NCBI GenBank assembly: GCA_026874595.1 | Contig: CM049312.1 | Coordinates: 65,686,929 to 65,750,928 of the forward strand | Direction: 5' to 3' | Length of the DNA: 64,000 nucleotides | Origin: Sipunculus nudus | Taxonomy: Eukaryota; Annelida; Sipuncula; Golfingiida; Sipunculidae | Shown: positions 21,125 to 33,619 of the stretch, piece after piece | Layout of the letters: each line of letters starts with the position of its first letter | How positions within the stretch are numbered: position 1 is the stretch's first letter | The notes under the pieces: generated by a model | What the model was told of the DNA's origin: nothing | Seen by the model: the letters and a program-made list of their open reading frames with translations, nothing else | Databases searched by the model: none | Program-made: the position numbers and the translations under genes

Positions 21125-23799
21125 GTGCCCATTCAGGAAAGGATATAAAAGAATAATGACTGCCCTGTTACATCAGTATCCTCATATAGGAAAATATGTA
21201 AGTACTTTCTGTTAAGATCAACGGGTTGTAGCCTGTACAATACTTTAGAATTATTTTAATTTTAAAACATATCTGAAAAAGAAATTTGACAATGACAGTC
21301 TGATACCTGAAGTAAGTGATGTTGGTGGAAATAATAACTGTAAGCAATCACAAATATATTTCTGTTGGTACACTAGAATGGTTTTTGTTTTCACTTGTTA
21401 ATTGTTATTTACTTTGAATGATTACCTGCAGGGTAAACAAATGTTAGCAAAAGGTGGATTTAGAAGAGTCGGTTCAAGTATTATTATTTATATGAGTGAT
21501 TTCTGTGTAGTATTTATATTCCTGGAAGGAACCCCTTCCCAGCACGATGAAAGCAATAAGAATACCACTTACTGACACTCCAGATGCTGCCCACACGAAA
21601 GCAAAGTATGGGAGATGAGGAAAGAGTGGGCAAAAGAGGAAGAACTTGACCAGTAAAGATGAGGAAACACCGCAAAAAAGGACAAGACCGACAATTCAGG
21701 TCAGGTTTTAGCTCAGCTGACTGAAAGTCAACTTAGGTATAAGAGTGGCGCATTGTCCGTCGTCAGTCCAGCCACAAAATGTAACCGCTAATCCTGGAAA
21801 CTTGTTACTTAAAATCCAAGTAGGTTTATAAAAAATATTCTTGGAAACATGAAAATAAGTCACTGCAACCTATTTCCTTCAAGCAGTTACCCCCCCCCCC
21901 CCCCCCTTCCCCACAATAATAGAAAATTTGATAGAAAACCTCCAGTATATTGATAATGTATGCATGGATTGCCATGAATCTTGCCTTGAATGTTAACAAC
22001 AACTAGATTTGTCAGTTCCCTAAAACTGGTGGCACAACCTGTATTTTTCATAATTTTTACAATTTTTTAGCTCAGCTGACTAAAAGTCATCTGAACTATA
22101 ACAAACACTCTTTGTCCGTCCGTTATTAAGGCACAAATCGTAACTGCTGGACCTACAATCTTACTATTTGACATCCAGGGAGGTCCATGAAAGCTCCAGT
22201 TTCTGAATAACTAATGCATTGATCTCCATGATTCTTTGCATGCTTATTGGTCATGGAATGATTCTTCAGTTCCTAAGATTGATGGTGCCACCTGTATTTT
22301 TTATGCATTTCTTCCTTTATTTTCAGAATGCCAAATTATGTTGATACTATCAGATTCGCAACTGTGGTTTCAACTGTGTCCTTTTGTATTTATTAGGGCC
22401 CCGCTTGAGAAAGGAGATGCCCTATATTAATCACCCTGTCCGTCCATCTGTTCATCTTTCTGTATGTCTGTCAAATTTGTTTCCTGGTGATAACTCCAGT
22501 TTGGATATGGATTTCAAATTTGACCTATAGTTCACCCATCTCTAACGCATGAGGTCAAGGTCACATGACCTACACTTTTAAAAAGATTGTGGATGTATTT
22601 TGAGCCAAACTTTCCATTTCAAACTTGCCCATAGGGGAAGTTTTCTCTTGATTTTTGGGTCTCTAGGTTAAAGTTCAAAGTCACAGAACTCATCAATTCA
22701 TATATTAGTTTATGAATGATAACTCAAGTATGGGTAAACAGGTTGGCTTCAAACTGATCACAGTTATCTATATATATATATCTGGCACCCATATTTTGAA
22801 AAGCTCATAATCATATTTTTATAGACAATTTGACCTGAGCATCAAGACCCATGGTCCCCAGTTTTGTGAACAAACTAAGATTTGATGTCTTCAGTGAATA
22901 AGGTAGACACCTAGGGTGACTAAGATGTTAAATATAAATCTGAGTGACAGTCATCTGTTATCTGTGGAAGACGTTTTCATCACTGAAGGCTGCTATGGAT
23001 AAGGATATATTTATATAATGAGTAACTTACGCGATGGAGCATTCAAAAAGGTAAACAAAGCAGCTTGTGACCTGTTGTGACAAATAGGGTGGTGGACCTG
23101 CTGAAGCTGCAATGTATACAGTTTAAGTAATGCAGGACACATGTCCAGATATAGATTCGAGGCCAAAAGTGTCATTTATTTCACAGTGAAAATGCAATTA
23201 TTACATAATTTGCTTGTTTTAACATGCTTGTCAAATTTAGTTTATGCTCATTTGATTTTTTACAGCATTTTATACCAGCTAATGAATTAATGTTTATTAT
23301 TATATTTTGGTCCATGTCCAGTATTCTATATTTTACAGGGTTTTATAAGTTCTCTGGGTATTTTTACATGCATATTCCAATCACCTAGTAGAAATACTGA
23401 AACTTTCACAAATATGTGATTATGAGTCTCCCACAACTTTCATGTAGTCCATGAAGGTGCACAGTCAACACAATCACTTGGAAATTATGCCACTGTTCTC
23501 AGAGTCAGTTTCAGCTGAGCTCTGGGACCCCTAGGTCCCTTGTTCGTTCTGTTCAATCTAAAGCTGTATTATAATTTAAAGTAACTGACAATAAACATTA
23601 TAAAGCAGCATACAATTACAGCTATAAGAGCATCCATTTTAATCACTTATTGGCTATTTTGATAATTCTCTTGAGTATTTCTATGGTATTTCCATTACAG
23701 GATGTCACATCACCTTTCTCCACCATCAAGGAAGACGGCAAGGGCCAGTTCCAGCTGAAAGTAGATGAGCAACTTGTTATTGAAGGGGCAGAAAAGTAG
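21125..23799 (+). CDS. Small unidentified protein, last two exons
   Basis: Exon 21125-21197 has acceptor ATCTTTTCAG and donor TAT|GTAAGT. Exon 23701-23799 has acceptor TTTCCATTACAG and ends with TAG at 23797. They join in phase 0. The first exon is open only in the frame giving CPFRKGYKRIMTALLHQYP, then HIGKY. The second gives DVTSPFSTIKEDGKGQFQLK, then VDEQLVIEGAEK. The Cys-x-Phe ... Ala-x3-QYP-x-I ... G-x-F-x-hydrophobic-x-V-D/N-x-QLV pattern loosely recalls Rdx/SelW-type thioredoxin-fold proteins, but the usual CxxC/U site cannot be checked because the upstream exon is missing. Treat the family as unknown. The 2.5-kb intron contains two repeat heads (21705, 22064). Possible first exon at 16452. 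Confidence 0.6.
21705..22063 (+). mobile_element. TTTTAGCTCAGCTGAC-headed repeat, 5' fragment
   Basis: GTTTTAGCTCAGCTGACTG with a mirrored AGTCAACTTAGG, then the diagnostic GTCCGTCGTCAGTCC. C17 follows at 21890-21906. The body stops where a second head begins at 22064, so this is a truncated copy. Fragment boundaries are approximate. Confidence 0.55.
22064..23548 (+). mobile_element. TTTTAGCTCAGCTGAC-headed repeat, copy B
   Basis: Head TTTTTTAGCTCAGCTGACTA at 22064, tail CAGTTTCAGCTGAGC then GGGACCCCTAGGTCCC at about 23500-23548. The inside includes the other hairpin-headed family (GGGCCCCGCTTGAG at about 22393, related to 3880), so this copy is composite. No coding capacity. Confidence 0.55.
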
Positions 23800-24177
23800 T
23801 TTTCACTGGTCATGGCAGCATGGTTCACAACCTTTGGCTATTTGCCATCAGTTACGCTCAGAGGTTGCAAAAGACATGTTTGTTTATAGAAAAGTATGCC
23901 ATAGGCAAAGATGATACAAAAGTGCCCACTACAGTCGACACCTGGGCATCAAAACTTAACATTTCATATTGTGATTTAAGACCATTTTGTTTGCAAAGAC
24001 TTTGGGAACCAAATATTAATATACAATGCTAGTTCTTTTTAAATTTTAGCTTGTTGTGCATTTGAGTGTATCAATGAGATATTTTATTTTAAAAGTGGAA
24101 TTGTAATTTATGTTAAATTACTTCAAAGTTTACAATTAAGATTTTCAACTGCATTAAGTAACCATATTTATATTACA

Positions 24178-26177
24178 TTTTTAGCTCAGCTGACTACAAG
24201 TAATCTGAGCTACAGTAATGGTCCGTTGTCCGTCAGCCTGTCCTTTTAGACTGGCATGTTTTGAAACCATCAGACCAACGAATCAAAAATTCAGCATACT
24301 GTTAGATGTTCCCAAGACCCCCTACCAAACCGTACACTGGGTCATTGCAGGTTTGTTCCTTCGAGAAATTAAGGTAAAACCTGAATTTTCAATTAAAAAC
24401 CTATTATTAATCACTTTCAGGACTGCCTAATATCACTTTCCTTTCCTTAATATTTACTATAATTATTTCTATCTATAGTTCCTATGTACATGCCAGAAAT
24501 TAGGTCATTATTACGTAATTTGTGAAACTTATGGGCCAAAACATAATGCACTTTATAAAACAATAGGGAAAGAAAGCTGAATCCCTTCACATGATAATTG
24601 TTGAAGCTAAAGCATTTTTTCCAGTTATATGGCTTTATTCAATAAAAATTTAATTGTATACCTAAAATTAGACTTGATTTTTTAAAATTTTATGTTATTG
24701 GCATAAATATAAAATTAGTACCTTAAATTTTGGCCAACATTGACCATTGCATTTTTTTTACATTTGATTTAATTTTCACAGCAGGTAAACATAAGAATTT
24801 AACCTGACATTTGAAAGTAAAGTTTAAAAAAAAATATACTAGTTATTGAAGTTTTCTACAGAGGCTCTTTTGTAATGATTTGCATTGTCAAGATCCACTT
24901 CTGGTGGATCAGCCCTGCCTGGGTAACCTTATCAGTGATGCAACACTAGTCGTTCACCCCTGCTGTCACAGGTGTACATTTATTCTTATGGCACCTCTCC
25001 CTCCCCCTCTCCTAGTGTATTGCAATAACTGTATTTCTTTAATTGTGAAGCTGTTTACATTCCAGTGTACAAAACTTTTCTTGAAATAATTATTCAAAGA
25101 GTAATCTAGTTGATGTCGTGTTGTGGTAATGTGGCATCTCCTTTTAAATAATTTTAGCGAATTAAAATATTATTAAACCCATCAGTAGGCATAATTTGGA
25201 TAATATGTGAGCCAAATCATGGATAAGTCAAGGTGCAACTTAAAATTGTGAATTCTAAATCGTGTTATTTTCAAATTTTTATTGTTTTTCAAATTTAAGA
25301 AATATATATCATAAAAATAGATCTGTGTACATACTGTGATGTTACCTGACCAAATAAGCTATAACTTTTGATGCAGTTTGTGAATTATGAATCAACTTAG
25401 ATATTCAGATATATATGTTATACGGTGAATGCATAGTAAAATTTATAAACTTGAAAAAAAATTGATGTTATTAAAAAGATGAAGATCTAGTGCAAACATT
25501 TGTTCATTATTTTCCTGCTTCAATGGAATGGGAATTAAAGTGATTTGATTCTTTTTCCATTTATTTTACCTGTTTTTAAATATTTAATTATTATAAATAA
25601 CCTTTTTTTCTGTAAACACAGTTGACTTAAATTTTATATCCTGTAAGAAGTATATTCAATGGAAATTGTTACTCCCCTCATCACCCCCCCCCCCCCCCTT
25701 TGTCATCACTTTGTCCCTGCACCTGAGCACTTTGGACAATAGTTTTATTTGCAAGTGCACAACATTTATAAAATAATGAAAATGTATACAGAGGTGTTAC
25801 ACCAACCATCAAGTCCTTCCACCTATGGAGTGTTAATGTTATGGGAACTGTAAACATTGGATAAAATAGAGAACAAATTGGTTTTATAAAAATATAGAAT
25901 ATAATTGAACAAATGTGTAAACTGCTGAACTGTCAACAGCTTATCAAAAAGCCCATCAGTGGTCATGGTAATAATATAGATCTTTATTCACAAACTGCAT
26001 ACATTCTTAAAATTAGGAAACACATGGTAAGATCAAAAAATATTATTTGCAACAGTTTCTTCGACCAATCATGGCCTATATTACCACTTCTTCTCAGATT
26101 TTATCTCCATTTGTTTTTATTTTATATTTTAACGTTCAAGGTCAACTTCGGCTGAGCACAGTGACCCATGGGTCAAA
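24178..26177 (+). mobile_element. TTTTAGCTCAGCTGAC-headed repeat, copy C
   Basis: Head at about 24178 (TTTTTAGCTCAGCTGACTAC), tail at about 26129-26177 (GGTCAACTTCGGCTGAGCAC, then GTGACCCATGGGTC). The 2-kb interior is AT-rich with C15 at about 25684-25698; much of it may be unrelated single-copy DNA, so head and tail could belong to two truncated copies. The small frames inside show no domain. Confidence 0.45.
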
Positions 26178-26714
26178 GTTTAAAGCCATTATAAAAAAAC
26201 TATGTTTCAAAAGATAGAGTAACCAGGTTTCATAAAATTATTTCACATGAATAACATATAATGAATTATATGTATTTTTACATTTAAGCATTGTCTTCAC
26301 ATTATTAAAAGTATGAAATATGTTGAACAACATATCTTAAATTCTAATATTCAGAAACAAGAACCTGGTTTTTAAATGTACAATTTTACACCTATTATCA
26401 TTTTCTTATATAGGTCAAGGATAAATAAAATATTTTATTTGATTTATTATCTGACAGAAAAGGCTTATTATATGTGCAAAGTGGCTTGCAACTTAAGATG
26501 CTAAGAAAGTGGATAACAAAACGAGCTATTCTGCAAATTATACATCATTTCATTTGAGACATATGTGTTTTGATGTCATTTTAATACAAGAAAGTTTTGA
26601 TGGTACTATCTGTTTATAAATTATTATAGTTTGAATTCAAGCAGTGTCTAATTCGATCCCCCATCCCCCTAAATAATACCAGTAATGAGGAATTTGTTAC
26701 ATTTTCAGACAATT

Positions 26715-29102
26715 TTTAGCTCAGCTGACTTTCAGTCATGCTGAGCTATAGCGATCACTCTTTGTCCGTCGTCCGTCTGTCCGTCCGTCTGTCCGTTAAC
26801 CTGGCACAAATCGTAACCGCTGGACTTAGAATCTTGTAACTTTATATTCTGAGAGGTTAATGAAAAATCTCCTTGGAAACCAGAAATTAGGTCTCTGTTA
26901 CCCATATCCTTCGAGCTATGGGGCCCCAAAGTACCCCCCAGAAAAGTCAAAAATTTCATACAAAAACTTCAATATCTCATTAACTACTGGACTGATGGTC
27001 TTGATTTGTGGCATAACTATTGATCATGAGATGTGTCATCACTTCCTGCAGACTGGTGGCGCCACCTGTATCGTTGGATTTTTTATTAATTTTTTTCTCT
27101 ATTTTGGAGACCTTTAAGGATGCTGTCATCTGTTAGCGTGGCACAAATCATAACTACTGCACCTAGAATCTTCATTCTTGACACACTGAGAGACTTATGA
27201 AAAGTCTCCATGGAAACCAGAAATTAGGTCTCTGTTACACATATCCTTTGAGCTATGGGGCCCCTAAGTACCCCCCAGAGTAGTCAAAAATGTCATACAA
27301 AATCTTCAATATCTCAATAAATACAACACTGATGGTCATGATTTTCGGCATACATATTGATCATGAGCTGTTCCATCACTTTCTGCAGACTGGGTGCGCC
27401 ACCTCTATTTTTTTCAAATTTTTACGAATTTTTTTTCTCTTTTTTTGAGACCTTTAAAAATGTGGTAATCTGTCAACAGGGTACAAATTGCAACAACTGG
27501 ACCTAGAAACTTCATTCTTGTCATGCAAGGAGGCCCATGAAGAGTGCCTGTGGAAACTTGAAATTAGGTCTCTGTTACCCATATCCTTCAAGCTATAGGA
27601 CTCTGAAGTATCCCTCAGAATAATGGACAATTTGATACAAAATCTGAAGTATCTGAACAACTAATGCGGAGATCACCATGATTCTTTGCATTAATTTTGA
27701 CCATTAAGTGTTTTTATTAGTTTCTGCAGACAGGTGGAGCCACCTGTTTTTTTGTATCCTCCAAAACAAAGTTTTGCAGATACTATGTTTTTGACCGGGT
27801 TCCTCCGCCGCCGCCACATTTGTTTCCAGAGAGCTTCTCTGAGAAAAATGGACCAATTTTTCCAAAACTTACACCAATTATCTAGTCACATGTGAACTAG
27901 TGCCTAACCAATTTGTGTTGATCTCTGACCTTTCCCCTCTATCCAGCGTCCATTTGTGCATCTGTTTCCACACATAAACCCTCATATCTCGGGAACCGAT
28001 TGACCAATCAGGAAATAAAATTTATACAAATGTAGCCCTTGGATTGCTTTATAACATACACAAAAATGGTGGCGCCACCTGTAACCATGTTTGCACAGTG
28101 TCCATCTGTTCATCTGCCTTGGGTTAAAATCACTTATTTCTCTGCAGTGAATTGACTAATTCACCTGAAATTCGGCATGCATATACATCCAGGATAGCTT
28201 TCTTGATTTTATGACAGATGGCACCACCTACATTCACGTTCAAGCTGATCACATCCAAGCTCATATCTCAGGAACAGTTTGACCGATTGGGCCAAAATTT
28301 TGCATGTGTATAGATATCACATAGCTCTTTATCATACGCAAAACTGGTGGCGCCACCTGCAACCATTTTTGCACAGCGTCTGTCTGTTTTCTGCCGTGGG
28401 ATAATGTCACTCATATCTCGGCAGTGGTTTGACATATCTGCCTAAAATTTTGCTGTTTTATACATCCTGGATAGCTTTCTTGATTTTATGACAGGTGGCG
28501 CCACCTACATTCTAGTTTACACTGCAGACATCCGAGCTCATATCTCGGGAACTGTTTGAACGATTGGGCCAAAATTTTTCATGAGTATAGATCTCACATA
28601 GGTCAACTGGAGGGGCCACCTGTAACCATTTTTGCACAGCGTCTGTCTGTTTGTCTGCCGTTGGCTAAAATCACTCGTACACATGTAGTGGTTTGACTTT
28701 TCTGCCTAAAATTTTGCATATGTATACAACTTGGACATCTTTCTGGATTTGTGGTAGGTGGCACAACCTACATACACATTTAGGCTGCAGACATCCATGC
28801 TAATATGCAACATACCTCACTCTATTTCCCCTTGCCACTCAATCCATGCCTCACTTCAACCGTTCCACTCTGATTTTGGTGGATACACGTGGTCACTTGT
28901 CAGCTACCCGTATTCTAGTTTTTAAAGTTTACACATTTTTTCTCTATTTTTGAGATATATAAATAAAGACTAAATCTTGGCCTGTTGGTTAATCTGTTTG
29001 ATGCTTCAGTTGAATGGGTATATACTACCATTCTGATGATAAAATTTCCTTCAGCGAATCTCTTCCCTGTCAGCTGAGCGACATGACCCATGGGTCACTT
29101 GT
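26715..29102 (+). mobile_element. TTTTAGCTCAGCTGAC-headed repeat, copy D with internal tandem arrays
   Basis: The longest copy. The head TTTTTAGCTCAGCTGACTTT with its mirror AGTCATGCTGAGCTA is followed by a CCGTCC(G) run. The first half is about three imperfect repeats of about 337 bp (landmark GGCACAAATCGTAACC at about 26803, variants at 27140 and 27480), each containing AACCAGAAATTAGGTCTCTG and a TGGTGGCGCCACCTG-like phrase. The second half (about 27800-28800) is about three repeats of about 265-278 bp (landmark GGCGCCACCTGTAACCA at about 28071, 28349 and 28611). The tail is CAGCTGAGCGACATGACCCA then TGGGTCACTTGTT. No coding capacity. Confidence 0.65.
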
Positions 29103-29499
29103 TAATGGATATCCTGTGACATGAAGTGCTGATATATTTTATGGGCTTTCTATTAAGCGTAATTCTCAGTTGTGATTTCTATATATCACTTATGTTATCT
29201 TTTGATTGATCTTATGTGCAAACATATTGTAATTGTTTGTATAGGTGTTTGTGTTTCAGTTAAGTCTGGCAAGATTTTTAATATTTCAAAACAGCATCTT
29301 GTAGGACTTCTAAGAATGTTGTTCTTAAGTCGAATTAGCATGAGCGGCAATTGTTTATGTTATACTCATGTAAAGTTTTAATATCAAATAAATAGATCTG
29401 GATTTCTGCAAATTATTGTTTCCTTGTTTTATTTTACAGATTATGCACAGTTACCCTAGAAGACAATATGTACTGCGTGATATGACCTATGGATTTCTT

Positions 29500-29730
29500 G
29501 TTTGTCCTATAAACAAAATCTTTCAAAAGGGTTTTTTTTTCATGGCCCTATAAAGGTTATTTGGTTTGATGTAATTTAAATAAAACCTTTAAAGGGTTTT
29601 AAAAAAAAACCTATTAAAGGTTTTTCGGAAATGGGTTTTCTCAAAAAAAAACATATAAGGGTTTCTGTATTTGGACACGATAAAAACCTTTTTGTTACCC
29701 TTTAGAAAACCTTTTCTTTTTACAGTGTAC
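29500..29730. repeat. AAAGGGTTTT/AAAACCTTT-rich repeat ending in TACAGTGT
   Basis: Alternating blocks of TTTAAAGGGTTTT and its complement give strong self-complementarity. The right end is CCTTTTCTTTTTACAGTGT, the reverse complement of the motif at 16041. Probably a decayed short element. Confidence 0.5.
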
Positions 29731-30682
29731 CTATAGGGCTACTTCCTATATCGTAAGGCGCTGTTTGTTATGACCTCGTATCCTGAATTGCAACACCAGA
29801 GGGGAGCACTGTATTTTTGTCCAATCAGATGAGACCTTGTGCTCGAAGACAAAGCCAAGCGAGGAATACACAGAGCCAATCATATTCATTTATTTTTGAG
29901 TGTCAGCTCATTCCCTTAGCGTAACCGTCTGAACAGGCCACAGGCTCAGAGAGAACTGCCCCTGACGTGGTTTGCTTAGGGCCTTGGGCTAGGCCGGTGA
30001 GCTGTAATTCAAACGAAACGTAACAACAAAGGCTGCGTGCAGACCTCGCTGGTTGGTTTCAGTTCTGCAGACAACAGATACATGGCTACCCTAACACAGT
30101 CATAATGTCATAATCGAATCGGTCGATGATGCGAGAATGCAGAGGGAGCAATTTAAATTCGACCGGAAACTCATCAAGCGGCGCTTGAAGCGCGGCAATG
30201 GGCGGAGCCTGGATGCCTGTCGAGTGTTTGTTTATTGGCATCTGATTGGCTGCTTGTCACATCGTACGCACGTTTATTTCAATGGACAACAAACCGCCAT
30301 CTGGTGTCTAAATATATCATAAACGGTCAAAGCTGGCAGCGTGAAAATCAGTTGCTTCTTTAGAAGCGCAAGATTTCCGCTGCCTCGGGAGCGTATCGTC
30401 GTAGTAACTCTAAGAACATTGGAGATAAGAAAACTTTTTTTTATAATTAGGGATTCAACCGCATGTGTTTTATACACACCTGATCCTAACACACCTTCTA
30501 ACCTAACACAATATGATTTATTTAAATTGTAACCTCCAAGCCATACCGCCAGCTTTGAAATAAACATTTCACATGTATTGTACAGCCCTTCTGTGTCACC
30601 TGCTTACACCTGAATTATTTCTTTAGAAGCTGTATTCGGCATATACATAGACATACATATATGTTGCACTAGTTTATACTTA

Positions 30683-30685
<3 letters not shown>
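29731..30685. other. Moderate-GC stretch, no gene established
   Basis: Contains CCAAT-type boxes (CCAATCA at about 29821 and 29877) and locally CpG-containing sequence at 29930-30330. The 61-codon plus frame 30137-30322 is basic at its N-terminus but has no recognised domain. It may be a promoter region; I could not find an associated coding exon. Confidence 0.35.

Positions 30686-30689
<4 letters not shown>

Positions 30690-30736
<47 letters not shown>
30690..30736. repeat. (TA)n microsatellite
   Basis: About 47 bp, preceded by TGTGTGTGTA. Confidence 0.95.
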
Positions 30737-30737
<1 letters not shown>

Positions 30738-31040
30738 TAATGGAGGAAAGAACACGGACCAAAGCTTTAATTCATATCACAAATTATTTTTTCTGTTTAT
30801 TCAACAGGGACTTCTGTAACAGTTTGATTTGGTTAATTACTGTGGCCTCGATAGAGTCGAGGGCAACACGAACCTGCAACACAATAAGGGACAGTGTTTT
30901 TCAGATCTTCATCCTTGGATCGAGTGCACTTATTAACCTGCATTACTTATCTCTGCTAATCCTGTACATTTGCTTAAAATATACAATCCGTTATACAATC
31001 TTTTCGTATTTTTTCACTGTTTGGATTTAGGACACCAGTC

Positions 31041-31045
<5 letters not shown>

Positions 31046-31108
<63 letters not shown>

Positions 31109-31207
31109 TGAAACCTCGTTGTGTCGAAGTCGAAGGGACCCTCAGAAAATTTCGACATATCCGAGGTTCGACACAAGCGGGTTTTATTTGTTAATAATAT
31201 AACTAGA

Positions 31208-31271
<64 letters not shown>
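31046..31271. repeat. Short TTCGACA-rich repeat flanked by two long (TA)n tracts
   Basis: (TA)n at 31046-31103 and 31213-31271 bracket about 108 bp. The core starts CACATTGAAACCTCGTTGTG and contains TCGAAGTCGAAGGGACC and GAGGTTCGACACAA, which are partly inverted relative to each other (TTGTGTCGAA versus TTCGACACAA). Likely a very short element inserted at, or generating, TA repeats. Confidence 0.65.
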
Positions 31272-31272
<1 letters not shown>

Positions 31273-31703
31273 GGTTCTCAACATACACACAGAAATCGGT
31301 AATTAATTGATACACTACATATGGCCAATATATTAGATGCATCATAACATGTGTATTCCCAGGGCAACCCCCGAGGCACACTGAATAGGGTCCTGGTCAA
31401 AAAGTCATCAAAATAACGACTATTTACAACAAAATCCATCATGGCTTCCAGTGAATACACGCTGCGAGTCCTGTAGAAAAAGCGGGCAATACATCGTAGG
31501 CATCTCTTGCATGGTCCCGAATCACAGCTCCAGAACCGCAACGTCAAATAATAACAAATGTTATGTACACCTGGTGTTCTAAGGGGCGGATCCTGTATTT
31601 AGGAAAAGGAGGGGTCCAGCCCAGGAGGACTTATGATAAAACATAAGAAAGGCCTTCAGGTCCGAAAAATGAAGGGGAGGTTCCAGACCGATATCTTCAT
31701 ATA

Positions 31704-31713
31704 TGTGTGTGTA

Positions 31714-31745
<32 letters not shown>
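31704..31745. repeat. (GT)n microsatellite
   Basis: About 40 bp of GT with one GC interruption. The matching minus-strand Thr-His repeat frame is an artefact. Confidence 0.95.
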
Positions 31746-31809
31746 ACGGGGCTCAAGCGGCACACACATGCTTGGAGACGGAAACACCCGGGACAGTACT
31801 GTTGTGCAT

Positions 31810-32305
31810 GGCTTTATTCTGAAAAAAAGGTTACAAAGCACAACTGATGGACGTGCTGTCCTCAAAGTTCAAATGTCAGAGTCCGGACTTATACAAACAA
31901 GAAAACAACTATTATAGGTCCATGCGACATGGCAAAAATATACAGAAACATACAGTTACAAGACATTATGATATATGATATTTATTATGAATATCGTGGC
32001 CCCATGGCCTAACTAGGCATTAATACTGACAACGGGGCGCCATGGCCGAACTGGGCACTAAATATTACCAATTAAGTGACCATATTAATACTTAGTAGGT
32101 GGCGCCAAAGCCGAACTGAGCATATAGAACGTACTTCACGTTCCTAGAAATTATAACCAGTTCACCAATATTCCATTTTACTATACTATATTTACTTGGT
32201 GAACGAAATAAGAATAATGAACCCGCTCACCTGAAAAAGGTTACAAAGCACAATTGAGGGACAAGCTGTCCTCAAAGTTCAAATGCCAGAGTGGCGTCAC
32301 CTGAC
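31810..32305. repeat. ~65-bp direct repeats flanking GGCGCC motifs
   Basis: AAAGGTTACAAAGCACAA, then GCTGTCCTCAAAGTTCAAAT and GCCAGAGT or GTCAGAGT, occurs at about 31826-31884 and again at about 32237-32296. Between them are three spaced variants of GTGGC(G/C)CCATGGCC(G/T)AACT (about 31998, 32037, 32099). Looks like a decayed mobile element or internally duplicated segment. No coding capacity. Confidence 0.6.
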
Positions 32306-32742
32306 ATTCGAACGCTTATGTACCCGACTACAGGTGGCGCTGTAACAACTTAAAGAAAAATAACCAATAAAAAGAGGTCATAGTTAATAGAAAACCCTGG
32401 GACATTATGTACCAGTTAAATGAAGAGTGACAATGATGCCAGACTAGAAAACGGAAGTAAATAACGGACTATAAACTGAAGAGTGAGAAGAACTGAAAAT
32501 GATGCAGGCCTATGATAAAGCACTTATGGTTACAGGCTCCCTTTACATATATATGCGTAAATGTGTATAAATATGTCTTTATATAATATAATATATTAAT
32601 CATATATAAAAAAATGTATAATATAACATAATGTTATGTAATATAATGTTATATGATATAATATAATATTATATAATATAAATGTATCACTTCCTGTACG
32701 CTCTCGTCCGATCTCGTCTCGTCCCTCTTGCTTAACGTTTGC

Positions 32743-33614
32743 GGAGATCACAGGCACTCGTTTCCCGCGCTAAAATGGCCTAGAAACCGTAAACACATTG
32801 AGTATGGGCGATATACCAGTTATAAAAGAACAAGGTAATGAACTCCACCGCTACGCGGGCAAGACAACTTTTTTTCACAAGTCCGAATTCCGGAGAATTA
32901 TCCGCTTCACAAGCATGATCACGCGCCTTTTTGTTGAAAACTTCTTTATTCACAAGATTAAACTTCCAAATATAAAAGTTCCCCACACTAACCGCGAATT
33001 CCAGCACGTTTATCCAAGCTGCGACACCGTCATTTGTCATGTATACATTTACTAGTTGCGGAAGTTGACGTCACCCCGGGCTGAATGGATTTCCCCTTGA
33101 GCTGGCGTCTGTGATTGGCTGCATGGTACCAGTCGTTTTCTACATCTCTTTTAGGCGCACAATTCAAACAGCTGTCAAATTGTCAATGAAGTTGAAAATC
33201 AGTGGGCATGGCATGCAAACACAACCAGGACCATTATATCACTTGTTTTGTATACATTAACGTCTGTTCTATAACCATAACATACATTAAGCCCGGGATG
33301 ACGTCAACTTCCGCAACTAGTAAATGTATACATGCCTAATGACGGTGTCGCAGCTGAAATAAACGTGCTGGAATTCGCGGTTAGTGTGGGGAACTTTTAT
33401 ATTTGGAAGTTTAATCTTGTAACTAAAGATGTTTTCAACAAAAAGGCGCGTGATCATGCTTGAGAAGCGGATAATTCTCCGGAATTCGGACTTGTGAAAA
33501 AAAGTTGTCTTGCCCGCGTAGCGGTGGAGTTCATTACCTTGTTCTTTTATAACTGGTATATCGCCCATACTCAATGTGTTTACGGTTTCTAGGCCATTGT
33601 AGTGCTGGAAACGA
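32743..33614. mobile_element. Large foldback element, ~330-bp inverted arms
   Basis: The left arm (about 32743-33085) and right arm (about 33287-33614) are reverse complements at roughly 90% or better by eye. Inner ends read TTTACTAGTTGCGGAAGTTG and its complement; outer ends share CAGGCACTCGTTTCC. A spacer of about 200 bp separates the arms. Equivalent 85-codon frames on opposite strands (32798-33055 plus, 33317-33574 minus) differ at only about 10 positions, which is expected of the arms themselves. No transposase motif is recognised in them. Inferred foldback transposon or inverted duplication. Confidence 0.8.
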
Positions 33615-33619
33615 GTGCC

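Noticed and set aside
32798-33574. Two homologous 85-residue proteins on opposite strands
   Set aside because: They are the two arms of one inverted repeat; conservation is explained by the arms' DNA identity and no domain is recognised.
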